In this document: in pieces, positions 50,814 through 58,730 of the stretch
How the letters are laid out: each line of letters starts with the position of its first letter
How positions within the stretch are numbered: position 1 is the stretch's first letter
Source of the DNA: Emticicia sp031378345
GTDB taxonomy: Bacteria > Bacteroidota > Bacteroidia > Cytophagales > Spirosomataceae
Reading direction: 5' to 3'
Assembly: GCA_031378345.1 (NCBI GenBank)
Contig: JANNDY010000064.1
Span: forward strand, 17,158-81,157
Length of the DNA: 64,000 bases
The notes under the pieces: generated by a model
Told to the model about the DNA's origin: nothing
The model's database searches: none
The model's input: only the letters and a program-made list of their open reading frames with translations
Program-made: the position numbers and the translations under genes

Positions 50814-51389
50814 ATGCTTAAACCAATAATCGAAGAACAAGATTTTCATGGACTTACTTTTACGAAAGAATCATTTGTAAAGGGGGAATATGAAAACTGC
50901 AATTTTACGAATTGTAATTTCACGGAATTGCATTTATCAAATTTCGATTTTGTAGAATGTACTTTTGAAGACTGCAATTTGAGTAATGTAAAGCTAAGTA
51001 ATGCCGCTTTCAAACAAGCAAATTTTAAAAATTGTAAATTGTTGGGCGTGAATTTTGGCGAATGTAATCCTTTTTTATTTTCGGTAAATTTTGAAGATTG
51101 TTTCCTGAAATTGGCAACTTTTTATAAGTTAAAAATGAAAGTTGCCAAGTTTAAAAACTGTAATTTGCAAGAGGCTGACTTTACAGAAACAGACCTAACT
51201 GGCTCATTATTAGACAATTGTGATTTGACAGGAGCAATTTTTGAACATACAATTTTAGAAAAAACCGATTTCAGAACATCATACAATTTTTCGATTGACC
51301 CAGAATTAAATCGAATTAAAAAAGCAAAGTTCTCACAGACAAACATCAGAGGGCTTTTAGATAAATATAATATTGAAATAGAAAATTAG
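50814..51389 (+). CDS. Pentapeptide-repeat protein
   Basis: The 191-residue protein has classic A(D/N)Lxx-type pentapeptide repeats from residue about 25 to 165 (ENCNFTNCNFTELHLSNFDF; CTFEDCNLSNVKLSN; ANFKNCKLLGVNFGE; ADFTETDLTGSLLDNCDL). Such repeats form a right-handed quadrilateral beta-helix, used for protein contact. No signal peptide is present, so it is cytoplasmic. A gyrase-protecting role is possible in the family but not indicated. It lies between the two coiled-coil membrane proteins. Confidence 0.85.
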   Translation: MLKPIIEEQDFHGLTFTKESFVKGEYENCNFTNCNFTELHLSNFDFVECTFEDCNLSNVKLSNAAFKQANFKNCKLLGVNFGECNPFLFSVNFEDCFLKLATFYKLKMKVAKFKNCNLQEADFTETDLTGSLLDNCDLTGAIFEHTILEKTDFRTSYNFSIDPELNRIKKAKFSQTNIRGLLDKYNIEIEN

Positions 51390-51453
51390 CTTTTGGCTAT
51401 CGGCTTTTAGCTCTTACCATTTCAAAATAGTTTTTTAGCTAACAGCCAAAGGC
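51386..51453. repeat. TTAGCTTTTGGC-family inverted repeat
   Basis: TTAGCTTTTGGCTATCGGC (left, from 51386) and TTAGCTAACAGCCAAAGGC (right, to 51453) are imperfect complements, as at 32956-33045. Confidence 0.6.
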
Positions 51454-51462
51454 AAAAAATAT

Positions 51463-52860
51463 ATGGAAAATCCAGAAAATTATTATAATTCCGACTTTCA
51501 ACATGGCTATCTGATTGGCGTTGAAAACATCAGAAAAGACAAAGACAAAGAAGAAGACCCTTACGAAGGATTTTTGTCGAGCCATGTTTCTTATGAGTGG
51601 TATCAAGAGCGAATTTCTGAGAAAAAAGAAGAAATAACTACGCTTAATAAGCAAATTACTGAAACTCAAGAAAAACAAAAAACGGTTTTCGATAAGCTCC
51701 AAGAGCATGTCATGGGCGTAAGTACACAATCACGCAAGGCAAGTTTTGTTCAACAACAAATTGACGATAACTCGCTGAATATCAAACGATTAGAAGGCAA
51801 ACGCAATCGTAATGAATCTCCATATTCCTTGCTGGCTGGCATTTTATATTTATTTGCTGGTATTGCTTTCGTAACTGGTGATTTGATTATTTCGCACGAA
51901 ATTGTGGCGTATGCTCTTAATATTCGTGATAATTATGAGGCGTGGGCATTTGCCGTTGGCTTGGCAATGCTTTCGGTGCTTTTGAAACCTGCCTACGACC
52001 GCTTAGTTGAGCAACCATATTTGACCGACTATTCGCCCAAAACCAAAAAAACTTATGCTATTTTTCAAGGGTTTTTATTAGTTTTTTCGGTGGCTACAAT
52101 GTTTATCTTGGGTTGGTTTCGCTACGAAGCCTACAAGACCGATAAGCTGAAAGAAAGCATCAATAAGCAAATAAAAGCATTGCAAGCCAATAGCCAGTCT
52201 ATTGACCCAACTGCCACACAACCATCTGATAATCAAGCGATTATACAAAAAATGGACGAGCAATTGAAGCTTTATGACAAGCTAAATGTTGATTTGGTAA
52301 ATAGTCCATGGGCATTGATGTCGTTTGTTTTGAGTGGAATTTTATTTGCCATTGCAGGAGCAATTTGCTTGGGAATATCCTTCCCTATTTTGCAAGCTTA
52401 TTGGCATAATTGGCTGCAAGCAGGACCCACAATGAGGCGAATAAAAAAACGAAATTTGAAGCTAATTGAAGAACTAAAATTGGCTGAGGGCGAAGTTGCT
52501 CAACAAATTGTTCAAAAAAGTATTTTGGAAAATGATTTGGCTTTATTGCCAAATTTAGTAGAATTGAAAGCTGAAAAGAAAGAAATTTTGGCAGAAATTG
52601 CCGATTTGCTCGAGCGTTCACGCGTTGCTGACCAAGACCGCCGCATCAATACTTTTGATGATGGCTTGGAGAAAGGAAAAGCCAATCGTGGTGAAATGAC
52701 CGACGATGAATATGAGGAATTTAGAAGCACGTCGGTTCGACAAATGCGTAATGCTCAAGACATCACAACCGATGCCGCACCAAAGGTTTATCGCAGCAAT
52801 GGGCTACGTCCGCACCAAGCACTTCGCAAGGTGATTACTGAGCAAATCAGTCCCAATTAA
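51463..52860 (+). CDS. Large coiled-coil membrane protein of unknown function
   Basis: The 465-residue protein has an acidic N-terminus, a coiled coil (EWYQERISEKKEEITTLNKQ, to residue about 110), four membrane helices (LLAGILYLFAGIAFVTGDL; AFAVGLAMLSVLL; GFLLVFSVATMFILGWF; ALMSFVLSGILFAIAGAICL), and a long second coiled coil with QQIVQKSILENDLALLPNL. The order coiled coil, 2 helices, loop, 2 helices, coiled coil matches the 354-residue protein nearby. Function is unknown; a cell-envelope scaffold is one possibility. A strong terminator follows. Confidence 0.7.
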   Translation: MENPENYYNSDFQHGYLIGVENIRKDKDKEEDPYEGFLSSHVSYEWYQERISEKKEEITTLNKQITETQEKQKTVFDKLQEHVMGVSTQSRKASFVQQQIDDNSLNIKRLEGKRNRNESPYSLLAGILYLFAGIAFVTGDLIISHEIVAYALNIRDNYEAWAFAVGLAMLSVLLKPAYDRLVEQPYLTDYSPKTKKTYAIFQGFLLVFSVATMFILGWFRYEAYKTDKLKESINKQIKALQANSQSIDPTATQPSDNQAIIQKMDEQLKLYDKLNVDLVNSPWALMSFVLSGILFAIAGAICLGISFPILQAYWHNWLQAGPTMRRIKKRNLKLIEELKLAEGEVAQQIVQKSILENDLALLPNLVELKAEKKEILAEIADLLERSRVADQDRRINTFDDGLEKGKANRGEMTDDEYEEFRSTSVRQMRNAQDITTDAAPKVYRSNGLRPHQALRKVITEQISPN

Positions 52861-52882
52861 TACCCTGTAAGTAATTGATAAT

Positions 52883-52927
52883 AAGCGATTTAAGTCAAAA
52901 TCTTGAACTTAAATCGCTTTCTTTTTA
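52883..52927 (+). terminator. Rho-independent terminator after the coiled-coil operon
   Basis: AAGCGATTTAAGT (52883-52895) pairs with ACTTAAATCGCTT (52907-52919), then a T-rich tail. TGATAATAA, a near copy of the 9-mer, precedes it. Confidence 0.85.
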
Positions 52928-53043
52928 TATCATTCTTTCAAATAATTGTACTTTATCAAGAATTTTTGCATTTTTCGGTGATTTTCTTGCAAAAGCTGCA
53001 TTTTTATTAAGAAATTTGTACTTTAATCAAACAAAAATACTTT

Positions 53044-53493
53044 ATGTCAAGCAAAAAAATTGATTTTCTTCTTCCTGCCGATGTAGTTGCTGGTGCAACT
53101 TCTGGCATCCTTTTAGGTGATTTTAATAACTGGGACTCTAACAATGGAGTAACTTTAAAGCAACAAAAAGATGGCTCTTTGAAGGCATCTCTTAGCTTAC
53201 AATCGGGTTCGTATGAGTACCGTTATTTATTAAATGATGGACGTTGGGTAAATGACACACAAACTTCAAAAACATATATCTCACAATTTGCTATCGAAAA
53301 CTGCGTAATTGACGTAACTATCGAGCCAGTAAAAGCAACTGCACCAAAGGTAGCTGTTAAAGCAAAAGCAACTGTTGAACCAATAGCTGAAAAAACAAAA
53401 GCTCCAGCAAAAACCGCCAAAACAAAGGCAGTAGTAGCCGAGCCAAAAATTGAAGCTAAAGCAACTAAACCAGCTAAGGCAAAAAAAGCATAA
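53044..53493 (+). CDS. CBM48/AMPK-beta-like glycogen-binding protein with Ala/Lys tail
   Basis: The first about 90 residues form a CBM48 domain (IDFLLPADVVAGATSGILLG; FNNWDSNNGVTLKQQKDGSL; SLQSGSYEYRYLLNDGRWV) of the type in glycogen-active enzymes and AMPK beta. It has no catalytic partner. The remaining about 55 residues are low-complexity, Ala/Lys/Pro/Thr/Val-rich (KAPAKTAKTKAVVAEPKI), highly basic, like histone H1 tails. It may bind glucan and another partner or DNA. A terminator hairpin follows. Confidence 0.82.
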   Translation: MSSKKIDFLLPADVVAGATSGILLGDFNNWDSNNGVTLKQQKDGSLKASLSLQSGSYEYRYLLNDGRWVNDTQTSKTYISQFAIENCVIDVTIEPVKATAPKVAVKAKATVEPIAEKTKAPAKTAKTKAVVAEPKIEAKATKPAKAKKA

Positions 53494-53527
53494 TTTCATT
53501 TCTGAATTTAGCTTAAAAATATTGTGC

Positions 53528-53566
53528 AAAAGGTTTCTTGAATGTTTTTCGAGAAACCTTTTTTTA
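53528..53566 (+). terminator. Terminator after the CBM48 gene
   Basis: AAAGGTTTCT (53528-53537) pairs with AGAAACCTTT (53552-53561), followed by T-rich sequence. Confidence 0.8.
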
Positions 53567-53690
53567 TACATTTGTTGTAGAAAATTAAAGGAATTCAAAC
53601 AAAAATACTTTGCAGGAAGTTATTAAAATTAGTTGTAAATAAAGTGCAGAGTCATTCATCATTCTACATTCATCATTCTACATTAAAAAA

Positions 53691-54161
53691 ATGGCACAGG
53701 CAAAACTTGAAGTTATCGAAGCTCTTCGTCGTACAGCAAAAAAATTAGATGCTGGCACTCAATATATGTGGGGACACATGGGTAGTTGTAATTGTGGAAA
53801 TTTGGCACAAGAAGTTACAAAACGCACCAAAGCCGAAATTCATGCCTACGCCATGCAAGGGCATGGCGATTGGAACGAGCAACTCAATGACTATTGTGAA
53901 ACAAGTGTTATGCCCATTGATTTAATCATTTTTGAGTTGCTTACCTCTGGTTTTAGCTTGGAAGACCTTCAAAACTTAGAAAAATTGTCGGACAAACAAG
54001 TTTTAATGCGTTTACCTATCGAAAATCGCTACCTTCGCCACAATGTTAAAGGCGATGTGGTCGTTTATCTAAAAGAGTGGGCAAATATGCTCGAAGAACA
54101 ACTTTTGGATAGCATCAAATTGCCTGATTTTTTAAAGGAAACAACTGTAGAATATGCGTAA
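53691..54161 (+). CDS. Conserved protein of unknown function
   Basis: The 156-residue protein has a helical N-terminus (AQAKLEVIEALRRTAKKL), then YMWGHMGSCNCGNLAQEVT with two near cysteines that could bind a metal, and helical remainder. No known domain is recognised. It has no signal peptide. It overlaps the next gene by 8 bases, which suggests coupled translation. I know similar proteins only as uncharacterised Bacteroidota proteins. Confidence 0.65.
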   Translation: MAQAKLEVIEALRRTAKKLDAGTQYMWGHMGSCNCGNLAQEVTKRTKAEIHAYAMQGHGDWNEQLNDYCETSVMPIDLIIFELLTSGFSLEDLQNLEKLSDKQVLMRLPIENRYLRHNVKGDVVVYLKEWANMLEEQLLDSIKLPDFLKETTVEYA

Positions 54162-54789
54162 GATTATTTTAGTTAGTGCATTGATTATAAGCACTTTATG
54201 TAATATTTTTGCTCAAGAAGGAATTCCAACTTCGGGAGATAAAGACAACGAAACAAAGGTGTTTTTTGAAAAACCAAAGCCAGCTTGGAAAGATAAACTT
54301 CGTTATGGCGGAACATTTTGGTTAGGCTTTTTTGGTGCATTTTATATTGATGCCTCACCAATGGTTGGCTACGAACTCAACGAAAAAGGAACTGTCGCAG
54401 GCGTGGGTGCCACATTTATTTTTCAAGGAACATTCAATAGAAATAGTGCGACAAACACTAATAATTTTACTTACGGACCAAAGATTTTTGTAAGACAACA
54501 GGTTTTCAAAAGGTTTTTTGCTCATGCCGAATATGAGTTTATAAGGGCAGACGCCTATCAGTTTTATTCATATATTGAAAATACTACTGACCCAAATAGT
54601 GCATTCAAGAAAAAATGGGGTGGTTCTCCACTTGTTGGAGCTGGATTTTATCAAGGTGGTGATGGCAGGCGAGGAAGTTTTATTTCAGTGATGTATAATT
54701 TGGGCTTTCCGAATAAAGGTTTTATTAGCCCGCAAGGAATTTTGGGTAATCAAAGTCCTATTACACTTCGTTATGGGTTTTTGTTTTAA
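54154..54789 (+). CDS. Secreted outer-membrane-like protein of unknown function
   Basis: A signal peptide (KIILVSALIISTLCNIFAQ) leads 211 residues with alternating hydrophobic strands (FWLGFFGAFYIDASPMVGYE; GVGATFIFQGTFN; RFFAHAEYEFIRADA) and a final aromatic GYFL-like strand (ITLRYGFLF), the pattern of a small beta-barrel outer-membrane protein. No specific family is recognised. It overlaps the preceding gene by 8 bases. Confidence 0.65.
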   Translation: MRKIILVSALIISTLCNIFAQEGIPTSGDKDNETKVFFEKPKPAWKDKLRYGGTFWLGFFGAFYIDASPMVGYELNEKGTVAGVGATFIFQGTFNRNSATNTNNFTYGPKIFVRQQVFKRFFAHAEYEFIRADAYQFYSYIENTTDPNSAFKKKWGGSPLVGAGFYQGGDGRRGSFISVMYNLGFPNKGFISPQGILGNQSPITLRYGFLF

Positions 54790-54851
54790 ATTCAAGCAAA
54801 CATTTTGGAATTGATTCATTAATTTGTAAAATTGTGTAAAAATTAAGTAAA

Positions 54852-55058
54852 ATGGGAACATTTGTGTTAGCAAAAGAGATAGAATCATTGCCTTACGAAT
54901 TACGTCAGGAAGTATTCGATTTTGTAGGTTTTTTAAAAACAAAGCACCTCAAAAAGCAACCATGGGTAAAAGAAAGAGAATTTGGTTTTGCAAAAGGAAA
55001 AGTAAAATTACATAAAGATTTTGATGCTCCATTAGATGAATTCAAAGAATATATGTAA
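54852..55058 (+). CDS. DUF2281-type antitoxin
   Basis: The 68-residue protein starts MGTFVLAKEIESLPYELRQE, with VFDFVGFLKTKHLKK, matching the DUF2281 antitoxin pattern of PIN toxin pairs. The basic C-terminus probably contacts the toxin. It precedes the PIN toxin by 2 bp. It belongs to a different antitoxin family from the Phd-like one at 45867. Confidence 0.75.
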   Translation: MGTFVLAKEIESLPYELRQEVFDFVGFLKTKHLKKQPWVKEREFGFAKGKVKLHKDFDAPLDEFKEYM

Positions 55059-55060
55059 AT

Positions 55061-55444
55061 ATGAATTTATTATTAGATACTCATGCTCTTCTATGGTTTT
55101 ACAGTGGTGATTCACAACTTTCATTAAAAACTAAAGATTTAATTAAGGACACCTCAAATGCTTGTTTTATTAGTATCGCAAGCCTTTGGGAAATAACAAT
55201 AAAATACCATTTAGGCAAACTTGAATTAGCTGATTCGCTCGAAGAACTTTTCAAGTTTGTTAGAAGAAATCAATTAAATGTGTTGCCCATCGAATTCCAT
55301 CATTTGCTTCAAATTTCTTCATTACCACATATTCATAAAGACCCTTTCGATAGAGTAATTATTGCACAAGGAATTTCAGAAAGTCTTACAATTATAACAA
55401 AAGACGGCTTTTTTAGTGAGTATGAAGTTAATATTACATGGTAA
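55061..55444 (+). CDS. PIN-domain toxin (VapC-like), second copy
   Basis: The 127-residue PIN protein has LLLDTHALLWFYSG, ASLWEITIKYHLGKLEL and HKDPFDRVIIAQGI, with TIITKDGFF, closely matching the toxin at 46097 (LLDTHILIWALF; KDPFDRILIWQA). The active-site acids are retained, so it should be a ribonuclease. Its stop overlaps the TVP38 start by 7 bases, an unusual coupling for a toxin gene. Confidence 0.85.
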   Translation: MNLLLDTHALLWFYSGDSQLSLKTKDLIKDTSNACFISIASLWEITIKYHLGKLELADSLEELFKFVRRNQLNVLPIEFHHLLQISSLPHIHKDPFDRVIIAQGISESLTIITKDGFFSEYEVNITW

Positions 55445-56121
55445 ATAACAACCTCAATAAATACTCATTCCCTGTTATTTCTACTATATTTTTGATAGTA
55501 ATTCCGCTGATTTTTAGTTCGATTCTTACTGTTTTTATTATTACGAATGAAAATCTATTTCTGCAATTTGGTTTTCAAGAATGGCTTTTAATTACGTTTA
55601 TTTGTTGCCTTAGCTCTACTTTTGCCTTTACGCCGCCTACACTTTTGGCTTTAATTTTTGGCTATTTTCTTGGCTGGAAAGCTCTCGTGCCAGTTTTTGT
55701 GCTGAATATGGCAGCAATTTTCTTGATAAATATCATTACAAAACGCCTTGACAAAGATAAATTTGCAGCGTATCTATCTGATAATAAGGCGATTAGCAAT
55801 ATTTTAGAAAATATTCGTCAGCAAGAATTAAAAATTATTTTCTTCACAAAACTTTCACCCGTTTTGCCTTTTGCTCTTACTAATTTTGTATTTGCTTTGT
55901 CGGGGGCAAAGTTAAAAAATATTCTTTTGGGAGGTTTCTTAGGAATGATTCCCCGTACATCTTTAGCAGTTTGGACTGGCTCGCAAGCAAAAGAAATTCG
56001 GCAATTATTAGTAAACCCCAATGAAGGAAATTTGGAGAAAATTTTGATAATTGTGCTTGTAGTTGTGTCTGTGGGGGGTGTTTTGTATTTTGTTTTTCCG
56101 AAAAAAAACCTTACAAAATAA
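55438..56121 (+). CDS. TVP38/TMEM64-family membrane protein
   Basis: The 227-residue protein has about six membrane segments and the VTT-domain motif region TPPTLLALIFGYFLGWKAL, with FFTKLSPVLPFALTNFVFAL and GGFLGMIPRTSLAVWTGS. The family includes DedA-like proteins linked to membrane homeostasis or lipid scrambling. The ATG at 55438 lies inside the toxin gene. No other candidate start nearby is better. Confidence 0.8.
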   Translation: MVNNNLNKYSFPVISTIFLIVIPLIFSSILTVFIITNENLFLQFGFQEWLLITFICCLSSTFAFTPPTLLALIFGYFLGWKALVPVFVLNMAAIFLINIITKRLDKDKFAAYLSDNKAISNILENIRQQELKIIFFTKLSPVLPFALTNFVFALSGAKLKNILLGGFLGMIPRTSLAVWTGSQAKEIRQLLVNPNEGNLEKILIIVLVVVSVGGVLYFVFPKKNLTK

Positions 56122-56174
56122 AAACGGTGCGACGACTCGCATCCTGCAAGGTTTAAAGCCGCCATTTTTCTACA

Positions 56175-56543
56175 TTAATCTTTGTGAGAAGGATTTAGTT
56201 TTTCATTATCTGAAAGGTAAACGCCTGCAAAAAAGCCAGTTTTTACCAAAACAGATTTAATTTCTCCTGATTTATCAATATACATAACCAAATAAATCGG
56301 GTTTCTTGAACCTATCCAGCCAAAAGAGAATGGTTTATGTTTTATATTTTCTATTTCAAATCCTCGTGCCTCAAAATATTTTCTAATTCGTTTTTCATCG
56401 AAATCATAAAATGCAGGTCTGTTTAAAATTTCGTGCGATTCTCTACTCAAAAAAACCTTGCATAATCTAAGGAACAACAGGAAAATGATATAGAATGCCA
56501 TCACCAAGAAAAGGCAAAAGAACAAAATTCCAAGAGATTCCAT
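56175..56543 (-). CDS. Small membrane protein of unknown function
   Basis: The 122-residue protein has an N-terminal membrane segment (LGILFFCLFLVMAFYIIFLL) and a soluble basic/aromatic remainder (RKYFEARGFEIENIKHKPFS; GSRNPIYLVMYIDKSGEI). No family was recognised. It is 24 bp downstream of a broken Uma2 gene and may be in the same transcript. Confidence 0.6.
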   Translation of the reverse strand: MESLGILFFCLFLVMAFYIIFLLFLRLCKVFLSRESHEILNRPAFYDFDEKRIRKYFEARGFEIENIKHKPFSFGWIGSRNPIYLVMYIDKSGEIKSVLVKTGFFAGVYLSDNEKLNPSHKD

Positions 56544-56566
56544 TCAAATCATAGGTTTTGATAGCT

Positions 56567-57178
56567 CTAAACTCCAACATTTTTATAAATCCTCTTCATT
56601 GAAACTTCAACGCCCAAAGATTGAAGCGGCAATTTTCCATCAATATTTGTAATAATTGTTTCATGCCAAAGACCGGGACGCTCTCTAAACCAAACCTCAG
56701 CATAACATTCATTTTGGCGAATCATTACATATTCTCGGAACGATTCAAGGGTTTTATATTTATCAAATTTTCCACTTCGGTCATACTTTTGTTTAGATTT
56801 TGATTACACTTCTACGACTAAAATAGGATTTATCAATAACAAATCATCATCGTCCCAAAATAAAGGTTTTTCGCAAACAGCCAAAGTATCGGCATAAACA
56901 CCTTCGTCAAGACTTGGAATATATATTTTTTGGTCTGAGCCTAAAATCTGGTATTTTTTTTCTAAATCTTCTGTTATATTAGTCATTTCAACAGCAATAT
57001 TCATTGCTATTAAATTATGATTATATCTTGCATTAGGCATTTTAACTATTTCACCATTTATAAATTCATGTTTATTGACCGAATTACCTTCTTTTCGTAA
57101 ATATTCCTCTAAAGTATATTTGCGAACTGGTTTATGTAGAATAAGTTTCGGTAAAAAATCAATTGTTTCTGTTACCAT
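56567..57178 (-). pseudogene. Uma2-family endonuclease gene broken by a stop codon
   Basis: The frame from the ATG at 57178 reads as an Uma2/DUF820 restriction-like nuclease (YTLEEYLRKEGNSVNKHEFI; GEIVKMPNARYNHNLIAMNI; PSLDEGVYADTLAVCEKPL; NPILVVEV). It is stopped by TAA at 56804-56806. The same frame then continues for 78 codons as SKSKQKYDRSGKFDKYKTLE...FREYVMIRQ to TAG at 56567, the normal end of the family. Homologues have a residue such as Leu at the stop (VVEVLSxST), so one base change explains it. This is probably a recent pseudogene. Confidence 0.85.
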
Positions 57179-57264
57179 TTTTCTGATTATTTATTTACAA
57201 ATTTAGTCAGTTTTTTGAATTCTAAAAGATTGTTTGAAATAAATTTTGAATGAATTTTTCATAA

Positions 57265-57303
57265 AAAAACCCTGCAAGATGAAAAAATTCTGCAAGGTTT
57301 TTC
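57265..57303 (-). terminator. Terminator after tpiA
   Basis: On the minus strand AACCTTGCAGA pairs with TCTTGCAGGGTT (one wobble, one bulge), followed by a T-run. Confidence 0.6.
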
Positions 57304-57322
57304 TATGAAAATCATTTCAAAA

Positions 57323-58084
57323 TCAAAACGATTTTGCAATATTAGTAAACTCTCTTGATTTCAGCGAAGCTCCGCCAACTAAGCCACCGTCCACATCTGG
57401 GCAAGCGAAAAGTTCTTGGGCATTTGCTCCGTTTACGCTTCCACCATAAAGGATAGAGATTTCGTCAGCTACATTTTGACCATATTTTGAAGCCAAATGG
57501 TCTCTCAAAACCTTGTGCATTTCTTGTGCTTGGTCGTTTGAGGCAGTTACGCCTGTACCAATTGCCCAAATTGGCTCATAAGCAATCACAGTTTTTTGTA
57601 AATCTTCTGCCGACAAATGAAACAAACTATTGGTGATTTGTCCACAAACAAAATCGAAGTGAATACCTTCGTTGCGTTGCTCCAAAGTTTCGCCACAACA
57701 GAAAATCGGCGTTAAGCCGCCCTCCAAAGTTGCATCAACTTTTTCTGCCAAAAACGCATCAGATTCATTGAAATATTGGCGACGCTCGCTATGCCCAATG
57801 ACAATATGACCCACACCTACCGACTTCAACATTGGCACAGAAACCTCGCCAGTGAACGCTCCAGAGGCTTTTGGGTAACAATTTTGAGCTCCCAACGAAA
57901 CTTTTGGCGTATCAATTAATTTTCCGAATGTACTTAAATAAGGGAATGGTACACAAAGCACAACCACTACATTTGGGTTTACAACTTCATCTTTTACCAT
58001 ATTTACAACTTCCGAAAGTAGGATTTGACCTTCTTCAAAAGTTTTGTTCATTTTCCAGTTACCTGCGGCAATTTTTTTTCTCAT
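57323..58084 (-). CDS. tpiA: Triosephosphate isomerase
   Basis: TpiA interconverts dihydroxyacetone phosphate and glyceraldehyde 3-phosphate. The ATG at 58084 gives 253 residues with the usual start RKKIAAGNWKMNKT (catalytic Lys). The catalytic His is in IGHSERRQ, the catalytic Glu in AYEPIWAIGTG, and the phosphate loop is LYGGSVNGAN. A longer frame from 58135 adds only seventeen non-conserved residues. It lies downstream of the GNAT gene. Confidence 0.96.
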   Translation of the reverse strand: MRKKIAAGNWKMNKTFEEGQILLSEVVNMVKDEVVNPNVVVVLCVPFPYLSTFGKLIDTPKVSLGAQNCYPKASGAFTGEVSVPMLKSVGVGHIVIGHSERRQYFNESDAFLAEKVDATLEGGLTPIFCCGETLEQRNEGIHFDFVCGQITNSLFHLSAEDLQKTVIAYEPIWAIGTGVTASNDQAQEMHKVLRDHLASKYGQNVADEISILYGGSVNGANAQELFACPDVDGGLVGGASLKSREFTNIAKSF

Positions 58085-58138
58085 TTTCTTAGAATCTTTG
58101 GTTTTAAAAGCACAAAGGTACGAGTTTTTCTTCATTTT

Positions 58139-58609
58139 CTATAACCACATTTCCATCGCAACATCGGCACGGATATATGGCGAAGTGAAATTATTTATAC
58201 GAACAAAACCTAATTTTGCATAAAGCGTAAGTGCAGGCGTTAGGCTCGAATTTGTTTCTAAATAAACTCTTTTTGCTCCCAATTCTTTGGCTTTTTTGAT
58301 GGCAGCTTCTCCTACCAATCCACCAATTCCTAAGCCCCGTGCCGACTCGCTTACGCCCATTTTGCAGAGTTCATAAGAGTCATTTCCCATAGGTTTTAGG
58401 GCAGATGTGCCTAAATATTCTTCTCCACGGCAAGCCAATATGACTGCCCCGCCAGTTGCCAAAAAGTATTTTTCAGGATTTTCGAGTGAATCCAAATCGC
58501 CTTTTTCTACTTTGAAATATTTTTCAATCCACTCATAATTTATCTGTTTGAAAGCCTTTTTATGAGCATCATTTTGTGGGTCGAGATTAATGATTTTTAT
58601 GTTTGACAT
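58139..58609 (-). CDS. GNAT-family N-acetyltransferase
   Basis: The 156-residue protein from the ATG at 58609 has the acetyl-CoA loop SARGLGIGGLVGEAAI (R/Q-x-x-G-x-G/A) and LETNSSLTPALTLYAKLGF, both GNAT hallmarks. The acceptor is not evident. A longer frame from 58687 runs across tandem repeats and is rejected. It is transcribed toward tpiA. Confidence 0.85.
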   Translation of the reverse strand: MSNIKIINLDPQNDAHKKAFKQINYEWIEKYFKVEKGDLDSLENPEKYFLATGGAVILACRGEEYLGTSALKPMGNDSYELCKMGVSESARGLGIGGLVGEAAIKKAKELGAKRVYLETNSSLTPALTLYAKLGFVRINNFTSPYIRADVAMEMWL

Positions 58610-58620
58610 TTTAGATACGA

Positions 58621-58658
58621 GATTTGAGATACTGGATTTGAGATACTGGATTTGAGAT
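58621..58658. repeat. 14-bp tandem repeat GATTTGAGATACTG
   Basis: Exact copies occur at 58621-58634 and 58635-58648, and a partial third at 58649-58658, in the gap upstream of the GNAT gene. Confidence 0.75.
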
Positions 58659-58730
58659 TTTTTACAATCTAAAATACTTACTATCAACTGATTAGATAAA
58701 TATTCAAATCAAAAAAAATAGTTTTATTTT

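Noticed and set aside
50814..51389. Quinolone-resistance Qnr-type call for the pentapeptide protein
   Set aside because: The repeat fold alone does not show gyrase binding, and the neighbours are membrane proteins.
11239..52235. Coding copies of TGATWATCA at 11239, 42113 and 52227
   Set aside because: They lie within conserved genes without the surrounding intergenic context, so I did not count them with the intergenic set.
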